Below are positions 14,310 through 21,905 of a stretch of 25,545 nt of DNA, one piece after another (within the stretch, counting starts at the first letter, position 1; each line of letters opens with the position of its first letter). Position numbers and translations under genes: made by a program. The notes beneath the pieces were generated by a model, which saw only the letters and a list, made by a program, of their open reading frames with translations, was not told where the DNA came from and made no database searches. The stretch is from contig CADDYT010000086.1 of the NCBI GenBank assembly GCA_902810755.1, positions 1-25,545 on the forward strand, read 5' to 3'. Source of the DNA: Chloroflexota bacterium. Lineage in GTDB: Bacteria > Chloroflexota > Ktedonobacteria > Ktedonobacterales > Ktedonobacteraceae.

Positions 14310-14952
14310 TCTGAACTTTGAGGTTATTGGAGCGGAGGTTCCGCCGTTCGCCGCCGTTCCCACGCTCACCTTCAAATTGCGCATCGACAATGGCGACGAG
14401 GAAGAGCGCATCCAGAGCGTGGCCCTGCAAAGCCAGATTCGACTGGCGGTCACGCGCCGCCGCTATAGCCCGCAGGCGCAGGCGCGGCTGCTGGAAGTCT
14501 TTGGCGAACCGGAACGCTGGGGCGAGACGCTGCGCAGCCTGCTCTGGACGCATGCCAGCACCAACGTCGCGCGCTTCTCCGGCAGCACGGTGGCCGAACT
14601 GCCGGTTCCCTGCACCTATGACTTCGAAGTGGTCAGTACCAAATATTTCGACGCGCTGGAAGACGGCGATATCCCGCTCCACTTCCTGTTCAGCGGCACC
14701 GTCTTCTATGAAAATGAGCAGGGCGCATTGCGCATCGGGCAGATCTCATGGTCGAAGGAAGCGCACTATCGGCTGCCCGTCAGCGTATGGAAGGAGATGA
14801 TCGCGCGCTACTACCCCAATACGGCCTGGATTCGCCTGCACAGGGACGTTTTCGATCAGCTGTACCGCTATAAAGCCACGCACGCGCTCCCAACGTGGGA
14901 ACACGTGATGACGCGCCTTTTGCAGGCCAGCGAGGAGGGGGAGGCCTCATGA
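14302..14952 (+). CDS. Hydrogenase-operon accessory protein, DUF6084-like
   Basis: This 216-aa protein of unknown function resembles DUF6084, a family that also tracks with group 1h hydrogenases. It is soluble, without signal peptide or metal-binding Cys cluster; the first half is beta-rich (LNFEVIGAEVPPF, TLTFKLRIDNGDEEERIQSV) and looks like an immunoglobulin-like or C2-like sandwich, the second half is mixed. The start at 14302 has GAGGAGG upstream; an ATG 18 bases earlier is less well placed. Both ends overlap neighbours (eight bases with the previous gene, four-base ATGA with the next), which indicates translational coupling. A structural or assembly role for the hydrogenase is inferred from context only. 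Confidence 0.75.
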   Translation: MPDLNFEVIGAEVPPFAAVPTLTFKLRIDNGDEEERIQSVALQSQIRLAVTRRRYSPQAQARLLEVFGEPERWGETLRSLLWTHASTNVARFSGSTVAELPVPCTYDFEVVSTKYFDALEDGDIPLHFLFSGTVFYENEQGALRIGQISWSKEAHYRLPVSVWKEMIARYYPNTAWIRLHRDVFDQLYRYKATHALPTWEHVMTRLLQASEEGEAS

Positions 14953-15983
14953 ACATCGAGCAGATCAAAGAAATCGCCAACGCCGTCCTCTACGAGGGCT
15001 ACCTGCTCTACCCGTACCGGCAGTCGGCCATCAAAAACCGGCAACGCTGGACATTCGGCGTGGTTTACCCGCGCGAATACAGCGAGGCAAACGGCGGCCT
15101 CGAACCCTGGTCGATGCAGACCGAATGTCTGCTGCGCGGCTCGGCGCACACCCTGCTCGACGTTCACGTGCGCTTTCTACACCTGTTGCTGCGCACAAAC
15201 AAAACGCCCGCCCATCAGCAAAGCGTCGCAACGGATGCCCGTGAATGGGGGCTGGCGGCGCGCATGGCCAACGAACCGCTGGAGGAGGGGGTTGAGCGCG
15301 AGATAGACGCGACCGGACTGGCTCTCACTCAACTGGTGGCTCATCCCCATATGGTCGGCATCGTCTTTCCGGCGCGTCGTATGGAGGAAGAAGAGGCCAC
15401 CGGAGGGGGCGTGGCAGCGGTGCGCGAGCAGCAATCGCTCGTCGGGATGGTCAGCATTGCCGCACAACAATTGGATGGCGACCTCTTCAAGCTCAGCGTC
15501 CACATTGAAAACAGGACGCCCGGCACCAGAAACATTCCCACTCAGGGCAACAAAGCTTTGCTGCAATCGTTTGTCTCGACGCATACCATCCTGCAGGTGC
15601 AGCAGGGAGCCTTCATCTCGCTGATGGATACGCCCCCGGCGCTACAGGCAATGGCGAAAGAATGCCGCAACGACCGCACGTGGCCGGTACTGGTGGGAAA
15701 CGAAGGTGAATATGATGCCATGCTCTCGTCGCCGATTATTCTCTACGACTACCCGCAGATTGCTCCAGAAAGCCCGGGACCGCTCTTTGATGGCACGGAG
15801 ATTGATGAAATTCTTACGCTGCGCATCATGACGCTGACCGATGAAGAAAAGGAGCAGATGCGCAGCGATGAACGCGCCCGCGCCATCCTGGAACGCACCG
15901 AATCGCTGACGCCGGAACAATTCATGAAGCTGCACGGCGTCATTCGCGACCTGCGGCCACTGCGCGAGGGAGGGGAGCAATGA
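14949..15983 (+). CDS. Hydrogenase-operon accessory protein of unknown function (344 aa)
   Basis: I do not recognise a named family. The protein starts MNIEQIKEIANAVLYEGYLL and continues YPYRQSAIKNRQRWTFGVVY, a pattern I associate with uncharacterised proteins of actinobacterial-type hydrogenase loci. No signal peptide, membrane segment or clustered Cys is seen. The body is acidic, mixed alpha/beta, with a C-terminal charged helical stretch (residues about 290-340). The chosen ATG overlaps the previous stop as ATGA and is preceded by a GGAGG-rich sequence; its own stop overlaps the next start as ATGA. The locked gene order implies stoichiometric production with the neighbouring accessory proteins. 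Confidence 0.75.
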   Translation: MNIEQIKEIANAVLYEGYLLYPYRQSAIKNRQRWTFGVVYPREYSEANGGLEPWSMQTECLLRGSAHTLLDVHVRFLHLLLRTNKTPAHQQSVATDAREWGLAARMANEPLEEGVEREIDATGLALTQLVAHPHMVGIVFPARRMEEEEATGGGVAAVREQQSLVGMVSIAAQQLDGDLFKLSVHIENRTPGTRNIPTQGNKALLQSFVSTHTILQVQQGAFISLMDTPPALQAMAKECRNDRTWPVLVGNEGEYDAMLSSPIILYDYPQIAPESPGPLFDGTEIDEILTLRIMTLTDEEKEQMRSDERARAILERTESLTPEQFMKLHGVIRDLRPLREGGEQ

Positions 15984-16297
15984 AAGCAGGCTGGGATTTT
16001 CCGGGTGAGGACTATCCTCCGCCGCAATCGGTGCTGGTGGCAGGTAAGGAGGTGAAAGCGGGAGATCGCGTGCGGCTGCGACCCGGCGGACGCGCCGATG
16101 CCTTCGACATGCTGCTGGCCGGCAAGACGGCCAGAGTCGAGGTCATCCAGCAAGACTTTGAGAACCGCATCTATCTGGTCGTTACCGTAGATGACGACCC
16201 TGGCCGCGAGCAGTGGGATGAGCGTGTGCTGCCGGGCCACCGTTTTTTCTTTTTCCCAGAGGAGGTTGAACCGTTGGAAGAGGGAGAGAGAGGATAG
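15980..16297 (+). CDS. Small hydrogenase-operon protein, SH3/KOW-like barrel pattern
   Basis: This 105-aa acidic protein contains VKAGDRVRLRPGG, then GKTARVEVIQQDFENRIYLV and a strand ending FFFFPEEVEPL. This is a pattern of short strands with a Gly-Asp-x-Val turn that suggests a small SH3/KOW-like beta barrel. No Cys is present. It overlaps the previous stop by ATGA and ends three bases before the endopeptidase gene. The function is unknown; a chaperone-like or scaffolding role during hydrogenase maturation is inferred from position alone. Confidence 0.75.
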   Translation: MKAGWDFPGEDYPPPQSVLVAGKEVKAGDRVRLRPGGRADAFDMLLAGKTARVEVIQQDFENRIYLVVTVDDDPGREQWDERVLPGHRFFFFPEEVEPLEEGERG

Positions 16298-16300
16298 CCG

Positions 16301-16855
16301 ATGGAAGAAGCATCACGCCTGGCGATGGCACAGAAACAAACCGGCAAGCGCATCCTGATCGCCTGCATCGGCAATATCTTCCTGGGCGATGATGGCTTTG
16401 GCGTCGAGGTGGCGCAGCGACTGCTGAGACGCCAGTACCCACGCGGCGTGCAGGTCGTCGATTTCGGCATTCGCGGCATGGAACTGGCCTACACGTTGCT
16501 TGAGGAATATGATACGCTAATTCTGGTCGATGCCGTGCCACGGGGCGGCGCGCCGGGAACCGTGTATCTGATTGAACCAGACCTGTCAGGCATGAGTCCT
16601 GAGAAAGGGGTGGTCGCGGGCAGAAGCGCGCTGGACAGCCACAGCATGGACCCGGTCAAGGTGCTGGCCTTTGCCAGGGCGCTGGGGGCCAATCCAGTTC
16701 GTACCCTGCTGGTCGGCTGCGAGCCAGCCCCGCCGGGTGAAGGCGGCTACAGCGAAATGCAGATGGGACTGAGCGAACCCGTTCGTTTAGCCATCGACGA
16801 GGCGGTCAGGCTGATCGACTCGCTGGTCGACAAATTGCTTTCGTCGGATATGTAG
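16301..16855 (+). CDS. Hydrogenase maturation endopeptidase (HyaD/HybD type, peptidase M52)
   Basis: This 184-aa nickel-sensing protease should cut the C-terminal tail of HhyL after nickel insertion. Diagnostic features are GNIFLGDDGFG (24-34), DFGIRGMEL (54-62), VDAVPRG (76-82), DSHSMDP (112-118) and GCEP. The three residues that bind nickel in HybD (Glu16, Asp62, His93) correspond to D30, D77 and H114. The first position is Asp rather than Glu, a common variant. The N-terminus carries about 15 extra residues before KRILIACIGN; internal starts are possible, but GAGAGGA sits correctly before the ATG at 16301. It is placed with hhySL rather than with the hyp genes, consistent with enzyme-specific proteases. 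Confidence 0.92.
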   Translation: MEEASRLAMAQKQTGKRILIACIGNIFLGDDGFGVEVAQRLLRRQYPRGVQVVDFGIRGMELAYTLLEEYDTLILVDAVPRGGAPGTVYLIEPDLSGMSPEKGVVAGRSALDSHSMDPVKVLAFARALGANPVRTLLVGCEPAPPGEGGYSEMQMGLSEPVRLAIDEAVRLIDSLVDKLLSSDM

Positions 16856-16897
16856 AGCGTCTCGCAAAAGTGCAATAGCGCAGAAAGGAAAGAAACT

Positions 16898-17020
16898 ATG
16901 CTCAGATTTCTCGGTTTCCTCGTCATACTTATCGGCCTGCTTTTCTCCATTGGCATCGCCGTAGTGATCGTTCAGAGCATTCCTGATATTAAGCGGTATT
17001 TACGCATGAGTTCCATGTAG
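16898..17020 (+). CDS. 40-aa single-span membrane protein, DUF6893-like (copy 1)
   Basis: The protein has a hydrophobic span of about 21 residues (FLGFLVILIGLLFSIGIAVV) followed by the short basic tail SIPDIKRYLRMSSM. AAGGAA lies seven bases before the ATG. The tail matches the second small gene 80 bases downstream (PDI-K/R-RYLRM-x-SM), so this is a duplicated family, and I associate it with DUF6893, found in hydrogenase operons. The conserved cytoplasmic or exposed tail after the span suggests a membrane docking peptide for the otherwise soluble hydrogenase or for an accessory protein. That role is inferred. Confidence 0.8.
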   Translation: MLRFLGFLVILIGLLFSIGIAVVIVQSIPDIKRYLRMSSM

Positions 17021-17101
17021 CGCATCCTTTGTAGTGCGTTTTTCAGGTACTCTCATCTCATACGAGCTAGCTGCGCACGGCGCAGAGAAAGGGACAGAAC
17101 G

Positions 17102-17218
17102 ATGAGCGGCTGGACCATACTGCTTATCGTAGTTCTCGTAATCGTTGTTCTGGCACTGATCGTGGTAGCGTTGCAACTGCCCGATATCAGACGTTATCTG
17201 CGCATGCGGTCGATGTAG
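17102..17218 (+). CDS. 38-aa single-span membrane protein, DUF6893-like (copy 2)
   Basis: The start MSGWTILLIVVLVIVVLALI forms a clear membrane span, then VVALQL leads into PDIRRYLRMRSM. Ten of the last 12 residues match copy 1, while the spans are unrelated in detail, so the tail is the selected part. AAAGGG precedes the ATG by about ten bases. It sits directly upstream of hypA. An independent coding check is that both copies stop right after SM and keep the same tail with different codons. Confidence 0.8.
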   Translation: MSGWTILLIVVLVIVVLALIVVALQLPDIRRYLRMRSM

Positions 17219-17266
17219 GGCGTGGCTGTTTTGCGCTCAATACGATGGGGAGAGGCTGGTCATAGC

Positions 17267-17617
17267 ATGCACGAACTGGCTATCGCGGAAAGCATTGTCG
17301 ACGCGGTCAGAGCAAAAGCTGCCGGGTGCAGTGCCGCTCGTGTGTTACAGGTAAGGCTCAAGGTCGGAGAGGCTAGCGGCATCGTTACGGATTCATTGAC
17401 ATTTTGCTTCGAGATGGTGGCTAGCCTCGACCCCCTCGTTGCGGGGGCGCAGCTCTCGATTGAGCGGGTACCGCATCGCGCGTGGTGCCGCCACTGCGGC
17501 GCGGAGTTCCCCGTCATCAATTTCGTCGCACGCTGCCCCACCTGTGGAGAGTGGTCAGGCGAGGTGATTTCCGGGACGGAATTACAGATACTGGACATGG
17601 AGATAGAAAACTCGTAG
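17267..17617 (+). CDS. hypA: Hydrogenase nickel incorporation protein HypA
   Basis: HypA hands nickel to the large-subunit precursor together with HypB. The chosen start gives 116 aa, the normal size, and the obligatory MHELAI N-terminus whose His2 binds nickel. The zinc site is C74xxC77 and C90xxC93. The frame is open 45 bases further upstream, but only the ATG at 17267 gives His2. It begins 48 bases after the second microprotein gene, opening the maturation half of the locus. Confidence 0.95.
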   Translation: MHELAIAESIVDAVRAKAAGCSAARVLQVRLKVGEASGIVTDSLTFCFEMVASLDPLVAGAQLSIERVPHRAWCRHCGAEFPVINFVARCPTCGEWSGEVISGTELQILDMEIENS

Positions 17618-17668
17618 GGATGAAAGCGGGCGTGATTGAGCGTCCTTAGCGGGAAGCGTGGGTATATT

Positions 17669-18328
17669 GTGCCAAAGGTAACAATTGCGCAGCAAATTCT
17701 GGCGGCGAACGATGCGATTGCGGCGGAAATCCGGCAGGCGCTGGCGGCACGCGGCATTCGCGCGCTGAATGTGATGAGCGCGCCGGGGGCAGGGAAGACG
17801 ACGCTGCTGGAACGCACCATCGAGCGGCTGCGCGGCCAGGTCAGCATCGGCGTGGTCGAGGGCGATATCGAGACCAGCGCCGACGCGGAACGCATCGAGG
17901 CGGCTGGCGCGCAGGAGACGGTGCAGATCAACACGCGCGGAGCCTGCCACCTGGAGGCGCACATGATTCGCGACGCGCTGGCCCAGATCGATCTCTCGCG
18001 CGTCAACCTGCTCTTCATCGAAAACATCGGCAACCTGGTCTGCCCCGCCACCTGGGAACTGGGGGAAGAGGCGCGCGTCGTTATCACCAGCACGACCGAG
18101 GGCGATGAGAAACCGGCCAAGTACCCGCAGATGTTCGCAGTGGCGCAGGCGCTGGTCATCAACAAACTCGACCTGCTCCCCTATGTCGATTACGATATTG
18201 AGAAAGTCAAACGGCAGGCGCTGGCAATCAACCCGCGCCTGCGCATTTTCGAGGTCAGCTGCCGCACGGGCGATGGCCTCGATGCGTGGTGCGACTGGCT
18301 GATGAGCGGCCCCTGGAAAGATGCGTGA
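17669..18328 (+). CDS. hypB: Hydrogenase maturation GTPase HypB
   Basis: HypB is the GTPase that loads nickel with HypA. From the GTG at 17669 it is 219 aa: P-loop APGAGKTT (38-45), EGDIET (65-70), metal-site motif GACHLEAH with C93, H94 and H98, ENIGNLVC with C125, and NKLD (165-168) for guanine recognition. It lacks both the N-terminal CxxCGC nickel motif and a His-rich stretch, so it is the minimal type without nickel storage. A TTG 33 bases upstream is possible, but MPKVTIAQQI is the usual beginning. Its stop lies three bases before hypF. Confidence 0.94.
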   Translation: MPKVTIAQQILAANDAIAAEIRQALAARGIRALNVMSAPGAGKTTLLERTIERLRGQVSIGVVEGDIETSADAERIEAAGAQETVQINTRGACHLEAHMIRDALAQIDLSRVNLLFIENIGNLVCPATWELGEEARVVITSTTEGDEKPAKYPQMFAVAQALVINKLDLLPYVDYDIEKVKRQALAINPRLRIFEVSCRTGDGLDAWCDWLMSGPWKDA

Positions 18329-18331
18329 GCT

Positions 18332-20692
18332 ATGGTAGTTGCGAGAGGCTCGACAATCCAGCGAAGGCGCGTGCAGGTGCAGGGCATCGTGCAGGGCGTG
18401 GGCTTCCGGCCCTTTGTCTACGGGCTGGCCCTGCGCCTTGAACTGGCTGGCTTCGTCCTCAACGATAGCAACGGCGTCACCATCGAAATCGAGGGCGCCG
18501 GTGAACGTATTGAGCGTTTCCAGCAGGCATTACGCGAGGAAGCGCCGCCGCTCGCCCGTATCGACAGCGTGATAAGCGAGGAGATAGAGCCACGCGCCGA
18601 AACAACCTTCACGATTGCTCACAGCCAGATGGGCAGCGAGCGACGCGCCCTCATCTCGCCCGATACCGCCACCTGCGACGACTGCCTGCGCGAACTGCTC
18701 GATCCGGCGGACAGACGCTACGTCTACCCGTTTATCAACTGCACCAGCTGCGGCCCCCGCTTCACCATCGTGCAGGATGTCCCCTACGACCGCGACAAAA
18801 CAACCATGCGCGTCTTCCCGATGTGTCCGGCCTGCCGGTCAGAATATGACGACCCGCTCAACCGGCGCTTCCACGCCCAGCCCAACGCCTGCCCTGTCTG
18901 CGGCCCGCATCTCTCTCTCCTCACCTTGAACGGTGAACATGATAGCGGCGAGCAACTGACCGATGCGGGCATCATTGAGACGGCGGCGCACCAGCTGGCA
19001 GCGGGGGCCATTCTCGCCATCAAGGGACTGGGCGGCTATCACCTGGCCTGCGATGCGTTGAACGCGGAGGCGGTGCAGCGGCTGCGCGGACGCAAGCGGC
19101 GCGAGGCAAAGCCGTTTGCCCTGATGGTACCCGATCTGGCAACCGCGCGGCAACTCTGCCGCGTCAGTGAGGCGGAGGCGGCGCTCTTGCAATCCCACAG
19201 GCGGCCCATCGTGCTGCTCGACCAGTTGCCTGCTTGCCCGGTCGCGCCCGGCGTTGCCCCGGCCCATACCACGCTGGGTATCATGTTGCCCTACACGCCG
19301 CTGCACCATCTACTACTGCGCGCCTTCGCCGCCGCCATCGGGTCAGCGCGTCCGGCGACGCTGGTGATGACGAGCGGCAACCTGAGCGAAGAACCCATCG
19401 CCTATCGCGACGAGGATGCGCGGGAGCGACTGGCCTCAATCGCCGACGGCATGCTGACGCACAATCGCGCCATCCACATGCGCTGCGACGATTCGGTCGT
19501 GCGGGTGGCGGTCGGCGACGTGCAGTTCCTGCGCCGCTCGCGCGGCTACGCGCCGGAGCCGATCTGTCTCTCAACGGCGCTGCCGCTACCATTGCTGGCC
19601 GTCGGCGGCCATCTCAAAAACACGTTCTGCCTGGGTAAAGGGCGGCAGGCGTTTGTAAGCCACCATATCGGCGATCTGGAAAATCTGGAAACCCTGACCT
19701 CATTTCGTGAAGGTATCGAACATTTCCAGCGCCTTTTCGACATCTATCCCGCCGCCATCGCCTGCGACCTGCACCCGGAATATCTGGCGACGAAGTACGC
19801 GCTTGAAAGCGATATTTCTCGCAAAATCGGCGTGCAGCACCATCACGCGCACATCGCCAGCGTGCTGGCCGAGCATGGGCTGAGCAGCCCTGTGATCGGG
19901 GTGGCCGCCGACGGCACAGGCTATGGCACGGATGGAGCCATCTGGGGCTGTGAGATCATGACGGCCACCCTGAGCGGCTTCGAGCGGCTGGCCCACCTGG
20001 CCTACATCCCCTTGCCCGGCGGTGAGCAGGCTATTCACCAGCCCTGGCGCGTCACCGCCGCCTGCCTCGCTCAGGCATATGGCGACGCATTTCTGGAACT
20101 GGATATCCCTTTCGTGCAACAACTGGATCGCGCAAAATGGCGCACGCTCGCGCAGATGATCGCCCGCAATCTCAATTGCCCGCCAACATCCAGTCTGGGA
20201 CGCTTATTCGATGCCGTTGCCGCGTTGTTGGGAATACGCCAGGAAGTGCAATACGAGGGGCAGGCGGCGATCGAACTGGAAATGCTGGCGGCACAGGTAC
20301 AGACGGAGGCAGAAGAAAGTTATCCTTTTGAGCTCATCAAAGCAGAAGCAGGTAAGCCTGCGTTGCTAGATGTCAGACCGCTCGTGCGAGCCATTGTCAG
20401 CGATATCCGGCAGCATGTGCCGACCGCGCGCATCGTCTGGCGCTTCCATGCCTCAATCGCGGAGATGCTGGCGGCTACCTGCCAGTATGCGCGCACCGGG
20501 AGCGGGTTGAACGAGGTGGCTTTGAGCGGGGGCGTTTTCCAGAATCGGCTGCTGCTTGAACAATTGACAGAGCGGCTGACGAAGATGGCTTTTCGGGTCT
20601 ATACCAACCGGCGCGTGCCGCCCAACGACGGGGGACTGAGTCTGGGCCAACTGGCGGTGGCAGCAGCACGCATACAACAGGGTCTCTATTAG
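18332..20692 (+). CDS. hypF: Carbamoyltransferase HypF
   Basis: HypF uses carbamoyl phosphate and ATP to carbamoylate the C-terminal Cys of HypE, the first step to the cyanide ligands. The 786-aa protein has all expected modules: acylphosphatase domain (VQGVGFRPF, 20-28, with N44), zinc fingers with C115xxC118, C137xxC140, C165xxC168 and C187xxC190, a YrdC-like domain (about 205-390) and a Kae1-like C-terminal half with HHHAHIASVLAEHG near 505 and VAADGTGYGTDGAIWG near 525. Length is typical. The ATG at 18332 overlaps no gene but follows hypB after three bases. Confidence 0.95.
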   Translation: MVVARGSTIQRRRVQVQGIVQGVGFRPFVYGLALRLELAGFVLNDSNGVTIEIEGAGERIERFQQALREEAPPLARIDSVISEEIEPRAETTFTIAHSQMGSERRALISPDTATCDDCLRELLDPADRRYVYPFINCTSCGPRFTIVQDVPYDRDKTTMRVFPMCPACRSEYDDPLNRRFHAQPNACPVCGPHLSLLTLNGEHDSGEQLTDAGIIETAAHQLAAGAILAIKGLGGYHLACDALNAEAVQRLRGRKRREAKPFALMVPDLATARQLCRVSEAEAALLQSHRRPIVLLDQLPACPVAPGVAPAHTTLGIMLPYTPLHHLLLRAFAAAIGSARPATLVMTSGNLSEEPIAYRDEDARERLASIADGMLTHNRAIHMRCDDSVVRVAVGDVQFLRRSRGYAPEPICLSTALPLPLLAVGGHLKNTFCLGKGRQAFVSHHIGDLENLETLTSFREGIEHFQRLFDIYPAAIACDLHPEYLATKYALESDISRKIGVQHHHAHIASVLAEHGLSSPVIGVAADGTGYGTDGAIWGCEIMTATLSGFERLAHLAYIPLPGGEQAIHQPWRVTAACLAQAYGDAFLELDIPFVQQLDRAKWRTLAQMIARNLNCPPTSSLGRLFDAVAALLGIRQEVQYEGQAAIELEMLAAQVQTEAEESYPFELIKAEAGKPALLDVRPLVRAIVSDIRQHVPTARIVWRFHASIAEMLAATCQYARTGSGLNEVALSGGVFQNRLLLEQLTERLTKMAFRVYTNRRVPPNDGGLSLGQLAVAAARIQQGLY

Positions 20693-20715
20693 CTGGTAGA
20701 CAAAGGAGTCGCGTT

Positions 20716-20988
20716 ATGTGTCTTGGAATTCCAGGAAAGATTGTAGACATCGTCGATGATGCTAATTCCATCGCGAAAGTCGAGGTGTCCGGGGTGAAAC
20801 GCAACGTGAGCGTGGCGCTGGTGAGAGCGGAGGGCATCGAGCCGGGCGACTGGGTTCTCATCCACGTCGGTTTTGCCATGAGCAAGATCGACGAGAACGA
20901 GGCGCGCGAGACCATGAAGGCGCTGCAACTCTACGGCCAGGGCTTTATCGACGAACTCGACATGCTCCATTCGAGCCAGATTGAATGA
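20716..20988 (+). CDS. hypC: Hydrogenase assembly chaperone HypC
   Basis: This canonical 90-aa HypC begins MCLGIPGK, with the Cys2 that carries the Fe(CN)2CO unit between HypD and the large subunit. The core beta barrel (IVDIVDDANSIAKVEVSGVK) and the GDWVLIHVGFAMSKID motif are typical. AAAGGAG lies upstream of the ATG. It is followed 12 bases later by the first SIS gene. Confidence 0.95.
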   Translation: MCLGIPGKIVDIVDDANSIAKVEVSGVKRNVSVALVRAEGIEPGDWVLIHVGFAMSKIDENEARETMKALQLYGQGFIDELDMLHSSQIE

Positions 20989-21000
20989 CGAGGTGGCGGC

Positions 21001-21612
21001 ATGACGGTGGAGCGGGAGTCCGGGCAGGAACTGGCCGCGCTGGTGGCAAAGCGGTTTGAACTGAGTACATCCGTGCCGGAGACGTTCTTCGCGGCGCAAG
21101 CGGGCAAGATTGCCGAAGCTTGCCTGGCGATGGCGCGGCGTTTTCACCAGGGCGGTCGCCTGCTCGCCTTCGGCAACGGTGCCAGCGCGACCGACGCCCA
21201 GCATGTCTCGGTCGAGTTCGTCCACCCGGTCATTGTCGGCAAGCGAGCATTGCCCGCGCTGGCTTTGACGAACGAGGGAGCGACATTGAGCGGGCTGATG
21301 GTCGGTGAGGCGAAACAATCGTTTGCCCGTATGCTCGGCGTGCTGGGTCGACCAGAAGATATGGCAATGGGCTTTTCGCCGGACGGCAATTGCGCCAACG
21401 TGGTGGAGGCGCTGAACAAGGCCCGGCAAATGGGGCTGCTCACGCTGGGACTGGCAGGCGGCAATGGCGGCCTATTGCACAAAGCCGAACTAGATTTCTG
21501 TTTCGTCGTCGACTCACACGACCCGTTCGTCGTGCAGGAGACGCACGAAACGCTCTATCATGTCCTGTGGGAACTGGTACACGTATTTTTTGAACATGAA
21601 GGACTACTCTGA
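21001..21612 (+). CDS. SIS-domain protein, GmhA-like, with altered phosphate loop (copy 1)
   Basis: The 203-aa SIS (sugar isomerase) fold resembles sedoheptulose-7-phosphate isomerase GmhA. It has FGNGASATDAQH (57-68). The four metal/catalytic residues that I match to E. coli GmhA H61, E65, Q172 and H180 are all kept as H68, E72, Q179 and H187. The phosphate-binding loop, normally GISTSGNSANV, is instead GFSPDGNCANV (124-134), so Ser/Thr ligands are lost. It may bind a different substrate or act only with a partner. Its TGA overlaps the next ATG by one base. The fold is firm, the activity unknown; GmhA function in heptose synthesis is not expected here. Confidence 0.82.
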   Translation: MTVERESGQELAALVAKRFELSTSVPETFFAAQAGKIAEACLAMARRFHQGGRLLAFGNGASATDAQHVSVEFVHPVIVGKRALPALALTNEGATLSGLMVGEAKQSFARMLGVLGRPEDMAMGFSPDGNCANVVEALNKARQMGLLTLGLAGGNGGLLHKAELDFCFVVDSHDPFVVQETHETLYHVLWELVHVFFEHEGLL

Positions 21613-21905
21613 TGGACATTAAGGAAGGCAGGCAGAACAGCATCTCAGAAGATGGGTTGAAGCGGTTGGAACGCTTCGCCGCCATGATGTGCGAGCCTGA
21701 CGCGCAGGGGCATTGCATCACCTGCTCCGATGAGGCTACCACCGTCAGGGTGCTTCAGGTGGAGCAGGAGAGTGGCATGGCTCTGGTGGAAGTGGAAAAT
21801 TGGACGGAAGAGGTTGATATTTCGCTGGTGGGAGATGTCATACCGGGCGACACCCTGCTGGTGCATGGGGGCGTAGCGATAGCCTTACTGGAAGAGGAGC
21901 AATAA
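21612..21905 (+). CDS. Second HypC-like protein with extended N-terminus and Cys triad
   Basis: This 97-aa protein of the HypC/HupF superfamily differs clearly from HypC at 20716. The barrel signature VGDVIPGDTLLVHGGVAIAL is present near the end, but the catalytic Met-Cys N-terminus is missing. Instead a 26-residue helical extension leads to MMCEPDAQGHCITCSDEA with C27, C35 and C38. It is tightly coupled to both SIS genes (TGATG before, TAATG after), so the three are probably made together. It could carry an iron ligand fragment or act as an adaptor between HypC-type chemistry and the SIS proteins; this is inference. Confidence 0.85.
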   Translation: MDIKEGRQNSISEDGLKRLERFAAMMCEPDAQGHCITCSDEATTVRVLQVEQESGMALVEVENWTEEVDISLVGDVIPGDTLLVHGGVAIALLEEEQ

